A DNA stretch of 64,000 nt from contig CACETF010000009.1 in NCBI GenBank assembly GCA_902562425.1, positions 1-64,000 on the forward strand, read 5' to 3'. Shown one piece after another: positions 19,748 through 28,920 of this stretch; position 1 is the stretch's first letter; each line of letters begins with the position of its first letter. Both the position numbers and the translations under genes were made by a program. Source of the DNA: Porticoccaceae bacterium. GTDB lineage: Bacteria; Pseudomonadota; Gammaproteobacteria; Pseudomonadales; Porticoccaceae. The notes under the pieces are model-generated. The model searched no databases, was not told the DNA's origin, and saw nothing but the letters and a program-made list of their open reading frames with translations.

Positions 19748-19876
19748 ATGGCAGAACATGAATCAAAATCAGGTAAGGTCAGGGATGCAGACGACAGCCG
19801 AGTCGACGCTATTGCAGCGGTGGCAGTGCTTATTATCGTTGTCAGTGCGTTTGTATATATACTGTCTACGCTTTAG
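19748..19876 (+). CDS. 42-residue single-pass membrane protein
   Basis: A short reading frame, 42 codons plus stop. The first ~18 residues are polar (MAEHESKSGKVRDADDSR); the rest is one hydrophobic helix (VDAIAAVAVLIIVVSAFVYI, ~19-38). AGAAGAG lies eight to twelve bases ahead of the ATG. The DxRxDAIAAVAV pattern resembles small uncharacterised membrane proteins I recall from Pseudomonas and Marinobacter genomes, so I think it is translated. It lies 77 bases before nadA on the same strand. Function unknown. The 229 bases before it, back to the antiporter start, show nothing I can name. Confidence 0.65.
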   Translation: MAEHESKSGKVRDADDSRVDAIAAVAVLIIVVSAFVYILSTL

Positions 19877-19953
19877 TGTTCCATCACGAGTATAATAAGT
19901 CAGAAACTATATAATTCACAAAATGAAAATGAACATAGTTCAGGCGGGTTTGG

Positions 19954-21030
19954 ATGGATACGTGGGAGTCGACTATGGCCCTTGATTCCGAAAAATTGTT
20001 GGAAAACGCAAGTTCTCGAGAACAGGTTCGACGGCACTTGAACGAAATCCCTATTAGGTCACAAAATCCGAAGTCTGATGATGAAGATATTTTAAGGCAG
20101 CTCAGAGATTTACTGAAAGATAAAAATGTAAGTCTTATTGCTCATTATTATACCAACCCTACTATTCAATCACTTGCTGAGGAAACTGGGGGCATTGTTT
20201 CTGACTCACTCGAGATGGCACGTTTTGGTCAACGTGCAGAATCGCAAGTCCTCATTATTGCTGGGGTAGCTTTCATGGGTGAAACAGCCAAGATCATCTC
20301 CCCGAGTAAGCAAATTTTGATGCCCTCTGCTTATGCAACATGCTCTCTAGATATTGGTTGTCCAGCAAAGCAATTCGAAGCATTTTGCGACGACAATCCC
20401 GATAGAACCGTAGTGGTTTATGCTAATACTTCTGCAGCTGTAAAAGCTCGAGCGGATTGGGTCGTAACCTCTAGGATTGCAGTAGAGGTGATCGATTTCT
20501 TGGATTCTCGAGGAGAGAAAATTCTCTGGGCGCCAGATAGATATCTTGGTAGCTATGTTCAGAGAGAAACGGGTGCAGATATGCTTCTTTGGGATGGGAG
20601 TTGCGTGGTCCATGAGGAATTCAAGGTCCAAGGAGTCTTGAATATGCTTAACATGTATCCTGATGCTGCTATCCTTGTTCATCCAGAATCGCCAAGAGGA
20701 GTTATCGATTTAGCAGATTTTGTTGGGTCCACCTCACAGCTAATTTCAGCCGCTCAGGAGATGTCAAACCCTCAGCTCATAGTAGCCACTGACCGTGGAA
20801 TCTTGTATAAAATGCAGCAAGCTGTGCCAGATAAGCAGCTCTTGATGGCGCCCACTGCAGGTAACGGAGCTACTTGTATCAGCTGCGGCGATTGTCCTTG
20901 GATGGCGATGAATACAATGGAGGGTCTGCTAAATTGCCTTACTTTTGAAAAAAATGAGGTATACGTAGACCCACTTATTGCCGACAAGGCAATGGTTGCC
21001 CTTAACAGAATGTTAGATTTCAAAAAGTGA
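19954..21030 (+). CDS. nadA: Quinolinate synthase NadA
   Basis: Condenses iminoaspartate with dihydroxyacetone phosphate to quinolinate in NAD synthesis, using a [4Fe-4S] cluster. Three cluster-ligand regions are visible: Cys130 in [12 protein letters not shown], the Cys of [13 protein letters not shown], and the [14 protein letters not shown] block near the C-terminus. The substrate motif [18 protein letters not shown] sits near 63-80. Length is 358 from the ATG at 19954 or 351 from the ATG at 19975; the latter has GGGAG six bases upstream and may be the true start. nadB is not in the window. Confidence 0.97.
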   Translation: MDTWESTMALDSEKLLENASSREQVRRHLNEIPIRSQNPKSDDEDILRQLRDLLKDKNVSLIAHYYTNPTIQSLAEETGGIVSDSLEMARFGQRAESQVLIIAGVAFMGETAKIISPSKQILMPSAYATCSLDIGCPAKQFEAFCDDNPDRTVVVYANTSAAVKARADWVVTSRIAVEVIDFLDSRGEKILWAPDRYLGSYVQRETGADMLLWDGSCVVHEEFKVQGVLNMLNMYPDAAILVHPESPRGVIDLADFVGSTSQLISAAQEMSNPQLIVATDRGILYKMQQAVPDKQLLMAPTAGNGATCISCGDCPWMAMNTMEGLLNCLTFEKNEVYVDPLIADKAMVALNRMLDFKK

Positions 21031-21066
21031 CAGGCAATTGCCTTTCATTTGGCAGAAGGCAACTAT

Positions 21067-22527
21067 TCATAGGCTTGACACTCTCCTCTCAATTACTACC
21101 AAATCTTTTAGTCGTTGCTGAATAATCGCGTTTTGCTTAAAATCTTCTTTCAGGAGTTTTTCTGCACTCGAGAGCTGATGTTTCGCTCTTTCAAAAGCGC
21201 CCACTAGGATAAAGTACTCCGCCCTGGCTAGGTGTACCCCTGAGATGTCACCTGCTAAGCCGCTAACTTCAGCAAGCTGATACCATAAATTTGGATCATA
21301 GGGACGCTCTCGGGATAAATCTTTCAAGATTTTGATAGCCTTTTCAAAGCGGTTCTCTTTCCACAGCACCATTGAATGAAGATATTTTAAAGGAAAGCTT
21401 GTCGGACGAGTTTTTAATAACTCCTTAATCTTTTGTTTGGCGTTGTGGAAATGCTGAGCGGCGATGTCTAACTCAATGCTGGTGTATTTGAAAATGAACT
21501 GATCAGAGTCTTTAGTGATGAGTTCATCAATGATTTTCTTCGCCTCTAAATAATCCCCATTTTGGATCAAAGACAAGGTGAGACCATATTTTATTGGATC
21601 CGGATTAAAATATGTATTTTTAAGTTGATAGCGGAAATGTTTAATCTTTTCCATAGGACTATCGGTATTTTGTGCTATTGTTCTGACGCGAATAAAATCA
21701 TAGGTCTCGTTTGATGGATAGTACTTTTTTGGGAGCCGCAGAATACGATTTTTAGCATCGGATATGCGTTTTTCTGTAATTGGATGAGTGAGCAAGAATT
21801 CTGGTGGCTGATTACCTGCGTGCCTTCTAGCCGCAAGCATCTGTTCAAACATCTGGCCCACCGCCCTCGGGTCTCTGCCGGAATTTCTGATAGTCTGAAA
21901 GCCGATTCTGTCTGCCTCCTTCTCATTACTGCGACTGTACCTTAACCGATTCTCGAGGGAGGCGGCCTGTGAGGCGGTGATTAATGCGGTTCCTGCATCC
22001 GTGTTGCCTGTTGCAGCAATGACTAAACCAGCAAGTAAGCCACCCATACCTAGGGAGGCATTTTTTCGCCTTTCTTCAATGCCTCTTGCAAAGTGTCTCT
22101 GGCTTAAATGCGCAAGTTCATGCGCGAGGACAGAGGCTAGTTGATCCTCAGACTTAGCATAATTAAAAATTCCGATATGCACCCCGATTATCCCGCCTGG
22201 GACAGCGAAAGCATTCATGGTTTGATTGTCTATTATAATAAGTTCTAGCTTTGTGTCTCTTAGTTCACTATAAGTCGCAAGATTTAGGAGTAAATTTTCA
22301 AGGTACTCTGTTATAAGGGGATCGTTATACCCGGGAACTCTAGAGCGGAAGGCCTTCAGCCAGCTTCGCCCGATAAGGTATTCTTGCTGGGGGGATACGA
22401 TTGAGGAGCTAGTGTCCCCCAATACTGGAAGGTTGATCTCTGAACTCACACTTTGGACTGCGTAAAGGATGGTGCAGCATAAGTATAGGGCCAGTCTCCA
22501 GATAAATCTTTTTTTGTAAAAGTTCAT
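21067..22527 (-). CDS. bepA: BepA-like periplasmic M48 metalloprotease with TPR tail
   Basis: A 486-residue secreted protein: signal peptide (RLALYLCCTILYAVQSVSS), M48 peptidase domain, and C-terminal TPR repeats from about residue 290. The zinc site HELAH has His136, Glu137 and His140, with the third ligand Glu204 in NEKEADRIGF. BepA degrades or chaperones misassembled LptD and other outer-membrane proteins with the BAM complex. It is divergent from perM, the same arrangement as bepA/perM in E. coli. It ends 36 bases from the convergent nadA end. Confidence 0.94.
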   Translation of the reverse strand: MNFYKKRFIWRLALYLCCTILYAVQSVSSEINLPVLGDTSSSIVSPQQEYLIGRSWLKAFRSRVPGYNDPLITEYLENLLLNLATYSELRDTKLELIIIDNQTMNAFAVPGGIIGVHIGIFNYAKSEDQLASVLAHELAHLSQRHFARGIEERRKNASLGMGGLLAGLVIAATGNTDAGTALITASQAASLENRLRYSRSNEKEADRIGFQTIRNSGRDPRAVGQMFEQMLAARRHAGNQPPEFLLTHPITEKRISDAKNRILRLPKKYYPSNETYDFIRVRTIAQNTDSPMEKIKHFRYQLKNTYFNPDPIKYGLTLSLIQNGDYLEAKKIIDELITKDSDQFIFKYTSIELDIAAQHFHNAKQKIKELLKTRPTSFPLKYLHSMVLWKENRFEKAIKILKDLSRERPYDPNLWYQLAEVSGLAGDISGVHLARAEYFILVGAFERAKHQLSSAEKLLKEDFKQNAIIQQRLKDLVVIERRVSSL

Positions 22528-22684
22528 GTGCTTGTATCACTGTTGTATTTTGCACTTGTATCCATAATCTTATACATTTCTCCTGCTAGACTTTTTTAAC
22601 ACGAAAAATAGTAAACTTGTCATAACTTTTGGGTGTATTAGATGGCATGAGAATAGTGCTTTATTTAAACGTGAGCAAATTTTG

Positions 22685-23758
22685 ATGATTAAAGAGACGG
22701 TATCAAATTGGCTTGATAAATACTTCGGCACCAGTGAGGCGGTGCTGCTGAGTATTATTCTTGTGACCTCCGTGCTTATTTTGATGACTTTTGGTGGTGT
22801 GCTCGGTCCATTGTTGGTGTCGATAATAATTGCTTTTCTTTTGCAAGGAATGGTTAACAAAATATGCAGTTTTGGCGTCTCACGACCTGTGGCTATGAGT
22901 TTTTCTTACATAATATTCATCGTAGGCATGCTTTCACTGATTATTGGATTCATACCCTTGGTCGGACGTCAAATGAAAGTGCTGGTTGGCGAAACTCCCG
23001 TAATTTTGGCCAACATACAGGATATTGTCGCGAGCGTTCCTGAAAAATATGCAGACTACGTCACTGCAGATCAGTTCAACGCTATTGGCTTGCGGGTCAC
23101 GGAAGAATTAGGTGAAATCGCCGAGCAACTTTTCAGTTTATCCATAAGTAGTTTTCCTGGGCTCCTTTCCATTGTTATTTATTTGATTCTGGTTCCTTTA
23201 TTAGTCTTTTTTATGCTAAAGGATAAAGACTTGCTTGTGTCATTTGTTTCAGAGCTCTTGCCATCCAGACGCCCCGTGTTGAATTCAATTTGGTTTGAAA
23301 TGGAATCACAATGTTCAAATTATATCCGTGGAAAGTTTATTGAAATAATACTTGTTGGTTTCACTTCATTAATAGCTTTCGTATATTTAGATCTTAAATA
23401 TGCTGCGTTACTTGCGATGCTTGTCGGTCTATCTGTCCTCGTACCATATGTAGGAGCTACTTTGGTTACGATACCGGTGCTTATGGTGGGGTATGCGCAG
23501 TGGGGTTGGGGCTCCGAATTTCTCTGGCTGCTTACTACGTATTTGGTTATCCAATTCTTAGATGGAAATTTATTAGTCCCACTTTTATTTTCTGAGGTTG
23601 TTAACTTGCATCCGGTTGCCATAATATCTGCCGTTTTGATCTTTGGGGGTATATGGGGGTTTTGGGGGGTTTTTTTTGCAATACCTTTAGCAACTCTGGT
23701 TAATGCAGTTTACAAGGCTTGGCCAATATCAGAATCAAATATTGTTATTGAAGATTAA
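22685..23758 (+). CDS. perM: AI-2E family transporter PerM
   Basis: A 357-residue polytopic membrane protein of the PerM/YdiK/TqsA family, with hydrophobic pairs near 20-60, 65-90 and 150-180 and a C-terminal group from 215 to 345. Family hallmarks include FGGVLGPLLVSIIIAFLLQG, VPLLVFFMLKDKDLL, VLVPYVGATLVTIPV and the LDGNLLVPLLFSE loop near 300. Substrates are unknown for this subgroup. A TTG one codon upstream is possible, but ATG at 22685 is preferred. The gene is divergent from the BepA-like gene, with a 157-base shared promoter region. The window's longest non-coding run in this part (23759-24044) follows. Confidence 0.93.
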   Translation: MIKETVSNWLDKYFGTSEAVLLSIILVTSVLILMTFGGVLGPLLVSIIIAFLLQGMVNKICSFGVSRPVAMSFSYIIFIVGMLSLIIGFIPLVGRQMKVLVGETPVILANIQDIVASVPEKYADYVTADQFNAIGLRVTEELGEIAEQLFSLSISSFPGLLSIVIYLILVPLLVFFMLKDKDLLVSFVSELLPSRRPVLNSIWFEMESQCSNYIRGKFIEIILVGFTSLIAFVYLDLKYAALLAMLVGLSVLVPYVGATLVTIPVLMVGYAQWGWGSEFLWLLTTYLVIQFLDGNLLVPLLFSEVVNLHPVAIISAVLIFGGIWGFWGVFFAIPLATLVNAVYKAWPISESNIVIED

Positions 23759-23900
23759 ACAACCTATTTTATTAGAGTCGTACTGAGGGTGTTCGATATT
23801 GTTTGTAGAAAGCTGTGTGGAAATTGCTCAAAAATGTGTAAATATTCTACAACTAGAGATTTAATTTTTAAGGAACTGTTTTATATCGACTTTCTAGCTA

Positions 23901-23930
23901 TTGAAACGGCAATAGTGATCGAAGTACAAT
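23901..23930 (+). promoter_or_regulatory. Candidate promoter for aceEF
   Basis: TTGAAA (23901-23906) and TACAAT (23925-23930), 18 bases apart, each match the sigma-70 consensus at five of six positions. Transcription would start near 23937 and leave a ~105-base leader before aceE. No PdhR-type operator is visible in the leader. Confidence 0.45.
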
Positions 23931-24044
23931 TATTAAGCGAGGAGTGACCTGCTCTGCTGTAGTTTCAGTACACAATTCATATTGCAAGTTTATAAAAAAT
24001 ATCTAACTAGGCTTTAAAGAATCGCCTCTGGAGTGCGGAACCTC

Positions 24045-26693
24045 ATGCCCGAAGACATTGATCCATTAGAAACACAAGAGTGGCTTGACGCGTTCGATTC
24101 AGTAAATCGCTTTTCTGGGAGTGAAAGAGCAGCGTTTATCTTGGAAAAACTCCGCGCTCATGCTCAAACACAATCTGTTCCTGTACCAAGTGCCTCCACT
24201 ACAAATTTTTGTAATACTATTTCTCCTAAAGATGAAAAACCATTGCCTGGCGACCTTTTCATGGAACGAAAAATTCGCTCTCTGATTCGCTGGAATGCTC
24301 TGGCTATGGTAATGCGTGCAAATGAAAGATCTCCGGGTATAGGTGGGCATATTGCGAGTTTCGCCTCTGCTGCTACGCTTTATGAAATCGGCTTCAATCA
24401 CTTTTTTCGTGCATCAACTGAGGAGCAGTTGGGAGATCTTATTTTTTATCAGGGGCACAGCGCTCCCGGAATTTATGCTCGTTCATTCCTTGAAAAGAGA
24501 ATATCAGCGGAGCAACTAGATAATTTCCGACGAGAAGTCGACGGTGATGGCCTTTCTTCCTACCCACATCCCTGGCTCATGCCGAATTATTGGCAGTTTC
24601 CGACTGTGTCAATGGGTCTTGGACCAATTCAGGCTATTTATCAGGCGCACGTGATGAGATATTTATCCGCGCGGGGGCTTTTGCCCCGAAAAGATAGAAA
24701 AGTTTGGGCTTTTTTGGGTGATGGAGAATGTGATGAGCCAGAGACTCTGGGCGCAATATCACTTGCGGGTCGGGAACAACTAGAAAATTTGATCTTTGTG
24801 GTAAATTGTAATCTTCAAAGATTGGACGGTCCTGTTCGAGGTAATGGAAAGATTATCCAAGAATTGGAGGGAGTGTTTCGGGGGGCGGGGTGGAACGTAA
24901 TTAAAGTGGTTTGGGGCCGACATTGGGATGTGCTTCTTGACAGAGATGAGAGCGGGCTGCTATTGCAGCGGATGAATGAGGTTTATGACGGAGAACTACA
25001 AAATTACAAATTTAATGGCGGTGGCTATACCAGAGAGCATTTCTTCGGAAAATATCCGGAACTTTTAGAGCTGGTCGCTGATATGACTGATGACCAAATC
25101 ATGGGATTAAATAGAGGAGGACATGACCCTTACAAGGTTTTCGCGGCTTATCATGCGGCCTCTCAATTCAGAGGAAAACCCTCGGTGATATTGGCCCATA
25201 CAGTCAAAGGTTATGGATTGGGTGGAGCTGGCGAGGCTGCTAATGATACTCATTCGGTTAAAAAATTAGATATAAAAGCGCTAAAGTCCTTTAGAGATCG
25301 TTTTGGTCTTCCAATTAGTGATGACGCACTAAATAGCGTTCCTTATTATCGCCCTCCTGATGACAGTCCAGAGATGATTTACATGAAAGAGCAGCGCCGA
25401 AAATTGGGCGGCACAATACCCAATCGGCTTGCAAATTTTCCGGCGATGGATGTTCCTGAACTCGATACTTTTAAGAAGCAGATAGAAAGTAGCGGCGAAA
25501 GGGCTATTTCAACAACTATGGCATTTGTAAGGGTGTTATCTGCTCTAGTTAAAGATGTAAACATAGGAAAATTTGTGGTACCCATAGTTCCTGATGAGGC
25601 GAGAACTTTTGGGATGGAGGGAATGTTCCGACAGCTGGGAATATACAGTTCGGCAGGTCAAAAGTATACGCCACATGATCGTGAACAAATCATGTATTAC
25701 AAAGAAGATAAAAAGGGTGTAATTCTTGAAGAGGGCATAAATGAAGCTGGAGCCATGTCGGCGTGGTTGGCACTTTCGACTTCCTACAGTACAAATTCAT
25801 TACCAATGATTCCTTTTTATATATTTTATTCGATGTTTGGTTTTCAACGAATTGGTGATTTAGCTTGGGCATCTGGAGATAGTCAAGCTCGAGGCTTTCT
25901 AATTGGTGCAACTGCGGGGCGAACAACATTAAACGGAGAAGGATTACAACATCAGGATGGGCATAGCCATATTTTGGCGAATACGTTGCCCAACTGCAGA
26001 AGCTACGACGCAACATACAGCTATGAACTTGCGGTGATTATACAGAATGGTTTGGAGACAATGTTTCAGCTGCGTGAAAATTGTTTTTATTATATAACTA
26101 CAATGAATGAAAACTATCACCAGCCCGCGATGCCAGTTGATGTCAAAGATGGGATTATCAAGGGAATGTACCGAGTAAAAAGATCGATTGAAGCAGATTT
26201 AAAGGTTCAGCTTATGGGTTCTGGCACGATATTGAATGAGGTTCTTCTTGCTCGTGAAATACTATCACAAAATTACAATGTTCATTCTGATGTATGGAGT
26301 TTAACGAGCATAAACCAATTGGTTCGTGAAGGGCAGAGTGTGCGAAGATGGAATTTGCTCCATCCCACTAGTGAACCAAAGGTTTCTTTCGTTGAGCAGG
26401 CGCTTCATGATAGTGATGGCCCGGTAGTTATTGCTACAGATTATATGAAAAATTATGGGGAACAGTTGAGAGCCTTCATTCATTCGCCACTCTATGTATT
26501 AGGAACTGATGGCTTTGGTCGTAGCGACAGCAGAGAGTCGCTCAGATACTTTTTTGAAGTGGATAGAAATTTTATCGTGGTTACTGCATTGAAAGCGCTT
26601 TCAGACCAAGGTAAGTTGGATGCGGATGTTGTTCTAGAGGCAATTACCTCTTTGGGAATAGATACAGAAAAATGTAATCCACTCGCTATTTAA
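24045..26693 (+). CDS. aceE: Pyruvate dehydrogenase E1 component
   Basis: Thiamine-diphosphate-dependent decarboxylase of the pyruvate dehydrogenase complex, homodimeric E1 type of gammaproteobacteria. From the ATG at 24045 it has 882 residues, as expected; a GTG at 24033 would add four. The N-terminal DPLETQEWLDAFDSV helps bind E2. The ThDP motif runs from GDGECDEPE to VNCN, and further family blocks are SSYPHPWLMPNYWQFPTVSM, DEARTFGMEGMFRQLGIYSS and GTDGFGRSDSRESLRYFFEVD. aceF follows 75 bases downstream. No lpd (E3) gene is in the window, so E3 must be encoded elsewhere. Confidence 0.98.
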   Translation: MPEDIDPLETQEWLDAFDSVNRFSGSERAAFILEKLRAHAQTQSVPVPSASTTNFCNTISPKDEKPLPGDLFMERKIRSLIRWNALAMVMRANERSPGIGGHIASFASAATLYEIGFNHFFRASTEEQLGDLIFYQGHSAPGIYARSFLEKRISAEQLDNFRREVDGDGLSSYPHPWLMPNYWQFPTVSMGLGPIQAIYQAHVMRYLSARGLLPRKDRKVWAFLGDGECDEPETLGAISLAGREQLENLIFVVNCNLQRLDGPVRGNGKIIQELEGVFRGAGWNVIKVVWGRHWDVLLDRDESGLLLQRMNEVYDGELQNYKFNGGGYTREHFFGKYPELLELVADMTDDQIMGLNRGGHDPYKVFAAYHAASQFRGKPSVILAHTVKGYGLGGAGEAANDTHSVKKLDIKALKSFRDRFGLPISDDALNSVPYYRPPDDSPEMIYMKEQRRKLGGTIPNRLANFPAMDVPELDTFKKQIESSGERAISTTMAFVRVLSALVKDVNIGKFVVPIVPDEARTFGMEGMFRQLGIYSSAGQKYTPHDREQIMYYKEDKKGVILEEGINEAGAMSAWLALSTSYSTNSLPMIPFYIFYSMFGFQRIGDLAWASGDSQARGFLIGATAGRTTLNGEGLQHQDGHSHILANTLPNCRSYDATYSYELAVIIQNGLETMFQLRENCFYYITTMNENYHQPAMPVDVKDGIIKGMYRVKRSIEADLKVQLMGSGTILNEVLLAREILSQNYNVHSDVWSLTSINQLVREGQSVRRWNLLHPTSEPKVSFVEQALHDSDGPVVIATDYMKNYGEQLRAFIHSPLYVLGTDGFGRSDSRESLRYFFEVDRNFIVVTALKALSDQGKLDADVVLEAITSLGIDTEKCNPLAI

Positions 26694-26768
26694 ACTAGCT
26701 TCAATTGTCAGTTTACTTTGCTATATTAAACAATTTAATTAAGTGTTTGCGAAATTTGAGGTGGTGTC

Positions 26769-28445
26769 GTGACGATCGAAGTTATCGTAGTTCCCGATCT
26801 TGGTGGTGTTGATAGCGTTGAGGTGATCGATCTAGCTATTACTCCGGGGGCACGGGTGGAGCTGGACGAGTCTATATTAGTATTGGAATCTGATAAGGCG
26901 AGTATGGATGTTCCATCAACTTCGGAGGGAGTTTTATCCCGCTATCTTGTCAAGGAAGGTGATAGTGTGACGGTTGGCACCCCAATTGCCGAGATTGAGG
27001 TTCACAGCGTTGGGGACCCCTCTGACTCTGGAGGAACGATCATTCTGAGTGATGTTGAATCGAACTCTGAAACTGTTCGTCAAAATCACCAAAATGACGT
27101 CAAAACAGACTCCATCGGCCGTGACGTGTCTGATGAGGTTATTATTGCTTCGGTTCCAGACACAGGAAGCTCTGAGGCCTTGGAGGTGGTAGAGGTATTG
27201 GTTTCTGTCGGAGACAAAGTCTGTGAAGGAGATACGCTGGTGACATTAGAGTCTGACAAGGCATCTATGGAGGTGCCTGCCAGCGTTACGGGCACTGTCA
27301 TTGAGCTCCTCGCGTTTGAGTCAGACAAGCTGAGCACAGGAGATCCAGTAGTGCGTCTGAAGTTAAACAAAGCGGACGCGGTGCTAGATGAAGATAATGG
27401 CGCAGGTAATTCAGTTGAGCCATTATTAGACCCCCCAAATGAATCGATGCCTAACTTTGGTACTGATGAAAACGTAACTATTGCAAAAAGAGCTCAGACC
27501 GAAGCTGTGGCCTTAGCTGGTGCGATAGATTATAGCTCTAGCGATGTCTATGCCGGGCCATCTATCCGACTTGCAGCACGAGAGCTTGGAGTAGATTTGA
27601 CACATGTAGCTGGTTCGGGACCTAGGGGACGTATCACACGCGAGGACCTAAACAGTTTTGTGGCTCAACATATTAGTGCTCCACGGGTTCCATCCTCCTT
27701 CAGTGATAATATGACTCCACAACCAGAGGTAGATTTTGAGTCATTTGGGCCCGTAGAGCGGGTCGGACTGAGTAAGGTGGAGATACTAACTGCTCGCAAT
27801 ATGCAGCAAAGCTGGTCAACTATCCCGCACGTTACCCACTTTGATGATGCTGACATAACTGAGCTCGAGTCATTTCGGAAATCGCTCAGTGATGAGGCAA
27901 AAGCGAAGAGCACTAAGCTCACGCCTCTTGCTTTTATATTAAAATCTGTGGCAATTGCTCTGCGAGTTAATTCCAAATTTAATCGATCTCTGGAATTAAA
28001 ATCCAACGAATACCTTCAAAGAAAGTACATCAACATTGGCATAGCCGTCGATACCCAACGAGGGTTGGTTGTGCCCGTGGTGAAAGATGTTGATAAAAAA
28101 GGTATTTGGGAGCTTGCTGAAGAAGTCCACAGGGTTGCAGAAAAAGCTCGGCAAGGGAAACTATCTGTTGTCGACATTCAGGGAGGTTGCTTTACAATTT
28201 CAAGTTTGGGAACACTAGGGGGTAATTACTTTACACCGATAGTAAATTTACCGGAGGTGGCGATTCTTGGAGTTTCAAAGGCTGCCATAAAGCCTTTCTG
28301 GAGCGGAAATGAATTCCAACCGAGACTCCTCTTACCGTTATCTCTCTCTTATGATCACAGAATTGTGAATGGGGCAGATGCCGGAAGGTTTATGGGTGAC
28401 ATCAGAGATCTTTTGTCTGACATTCGCCAGCTGACCATGTTTTAA
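26769..28445 (+). CDS. aceF: Dihydrolipoyl acetyltransferase, E2 of pyruvate dehydrogenase
   Basis: E2 core of the pyruvate dehydrogenase complex. It has two lipoyl domains with modified lysines Lys43 (ESDKASMDV) and Lys164 (ESDKASMEV), joined by acidic flexible linkers. A peripheral subunit-binding domain (SIRLAARELGVDLTHVAGSG) lies near 258-295, and the catalytic domain follows to residue 558. The active site reads DHRIVNGAD; the Asn in place of Asp also occurs in the Pseudomonas enzyme as I recall it. E. coli AceF has three lipoyl domains, so two fits the Pseudomonas-like type. The start is GTG at 26769 behind GAGGTGG. Confidence 0.97.
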   Translation: MTIEVIVVPDLGGVDSVEVIDLAITPGARVELDESILVLESDKASMDVPSTSEGVLSRYLVKEGDSVTVGTPIAEIEVHSVGDPSDSGGTIILSDVESNSETVRQNHQNDVKTDSIGRDVSDEVIIASVPDTGSSEALEVVEVLVSVGDKVCEGDTLVTLESDKASMEVPASVTGTVIELLAFESDKLSTGDPVVRLKLNKADAVLDEDNGAGNSVEPLLDPPNESMPNFGTDENVTIAKRAQTEAVALAGAIDYSSSDVYAGPSIRLAARELGVDLTHVAGSGPRGRITREDLNSFVAQHISAPRVPSSFSDNMTPQPEVDFESFGPVERVGLSKVEILTARNMQQSWSTIPHVTHFDDADITELESFRKSLSDEAKAKSTKLTPLAFILKSVAIALRVNSKFNRSLELKSNEYLQRKYINIGIAVDTQRGLVVPVVKDVDKKGIWELAEEVHRVAEKARQGKLSVVDIQGGCFTISSLGTLGGNYFTPIVNLPEVAILGVSKAAIKPFWSGNEFQPRLLLPLSLSYDHRIVNGADAGRFMGDIRDLLSDIRQLTMF

Positions 28446-28477
28446 TTACTGATCAAAATTAGCGAGCGGAGGGCTAG

Positions 28478-28918
28478 TTGCGTTACTTACACACTATGGT
28501 TAGGGTTGAAAACGTCGAGCGAGCATTAGCCTTTTACTGTGACGCTCTTGGGTTGATAGAGTACTCTCGCAGTGATTACCCATCGGGGCGCTTCACTTTA
28601 ATTTTTCTGGCTGCTGCTAGGGACTTTAAAAGTGCTACGGCGTCACGCGCACCTCTTCTAGAGTTAACTCATAATTGGGATCCGGAGACTTTTGATGGGG
28701 GGCGTAACTTTGGGCACCTGGCATTTGAGGTTGATGATATTTACTCTAGCTGTGAACGTTTGATAAACCATGGAGTTACTATCAACCGGCCACCCCGTGA
28801 TGGTAGAATGGCGTTTGTAAGATCTCCCGAAAATATCTCTATTGAGCTTTTACAACGCGGTGATGCTCTTCCAGCCACTGAGCCTTGGACATCGATGGCG
28901 AATGAAGGGATTTGGTGA
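28478..28918 (+). CDS. gloA: Lactoylglutathione lyase (glyoxalase I)
   Basis: Converts the methylglyoxal-glutathione hemithioacetal to S-lactoylglutathione. The 146-residue protein carries all four metal ligands: His5 (YLHTMVRV), Glu62 (LLELTHNW), His80 (NFGHLAFEV) and Glu123 (ISIELLQRG). Length and spacing match the short bacterial Ni-dependent type. The start is TTG with GGAGG seven to eight bases upstream. It follows aceF by 32 bases and may be co-transcribed with it; both deal with three-carbon metabolism. It is convergent with the FemAB-like gene, with two bases between the stops. Confidence 0.96.
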   Translation: MRYLHTMVRVENVERALAFYCDALGLIEYSRSDYPSGRFTLIFLAAARDFKSATASRAPLLELTHNWDPETFDGGRNFGHLAFEVDDIYSSCERLINHGVTINRPPRDGRMAFVRSPENISIELLQRGDALPATEPWTSMANEGIW

Positions 28919-28920
28919 CC

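Noticed and set aside
19698-19895. Rightward 65-codon frame overlapping the 42-residue membrane protein
   Set aside because: Different frame, no ribosome binding site, no coherent composition; the 42-codon frame explains the stretch better.
22570-22860. Leftward frame opposite the start of perM
   Set aside because: Antisense to a well-supported membrane protein gene; basic low-complexity translation with no family pattern.
26769-28445. Asn in place of Asp in the AceF active-site motif (DHRIVNG)
   Set aside because: The same Asn occurs in the Pseudomonas E2 as I recall it, so it is a family variant, not a lesion.
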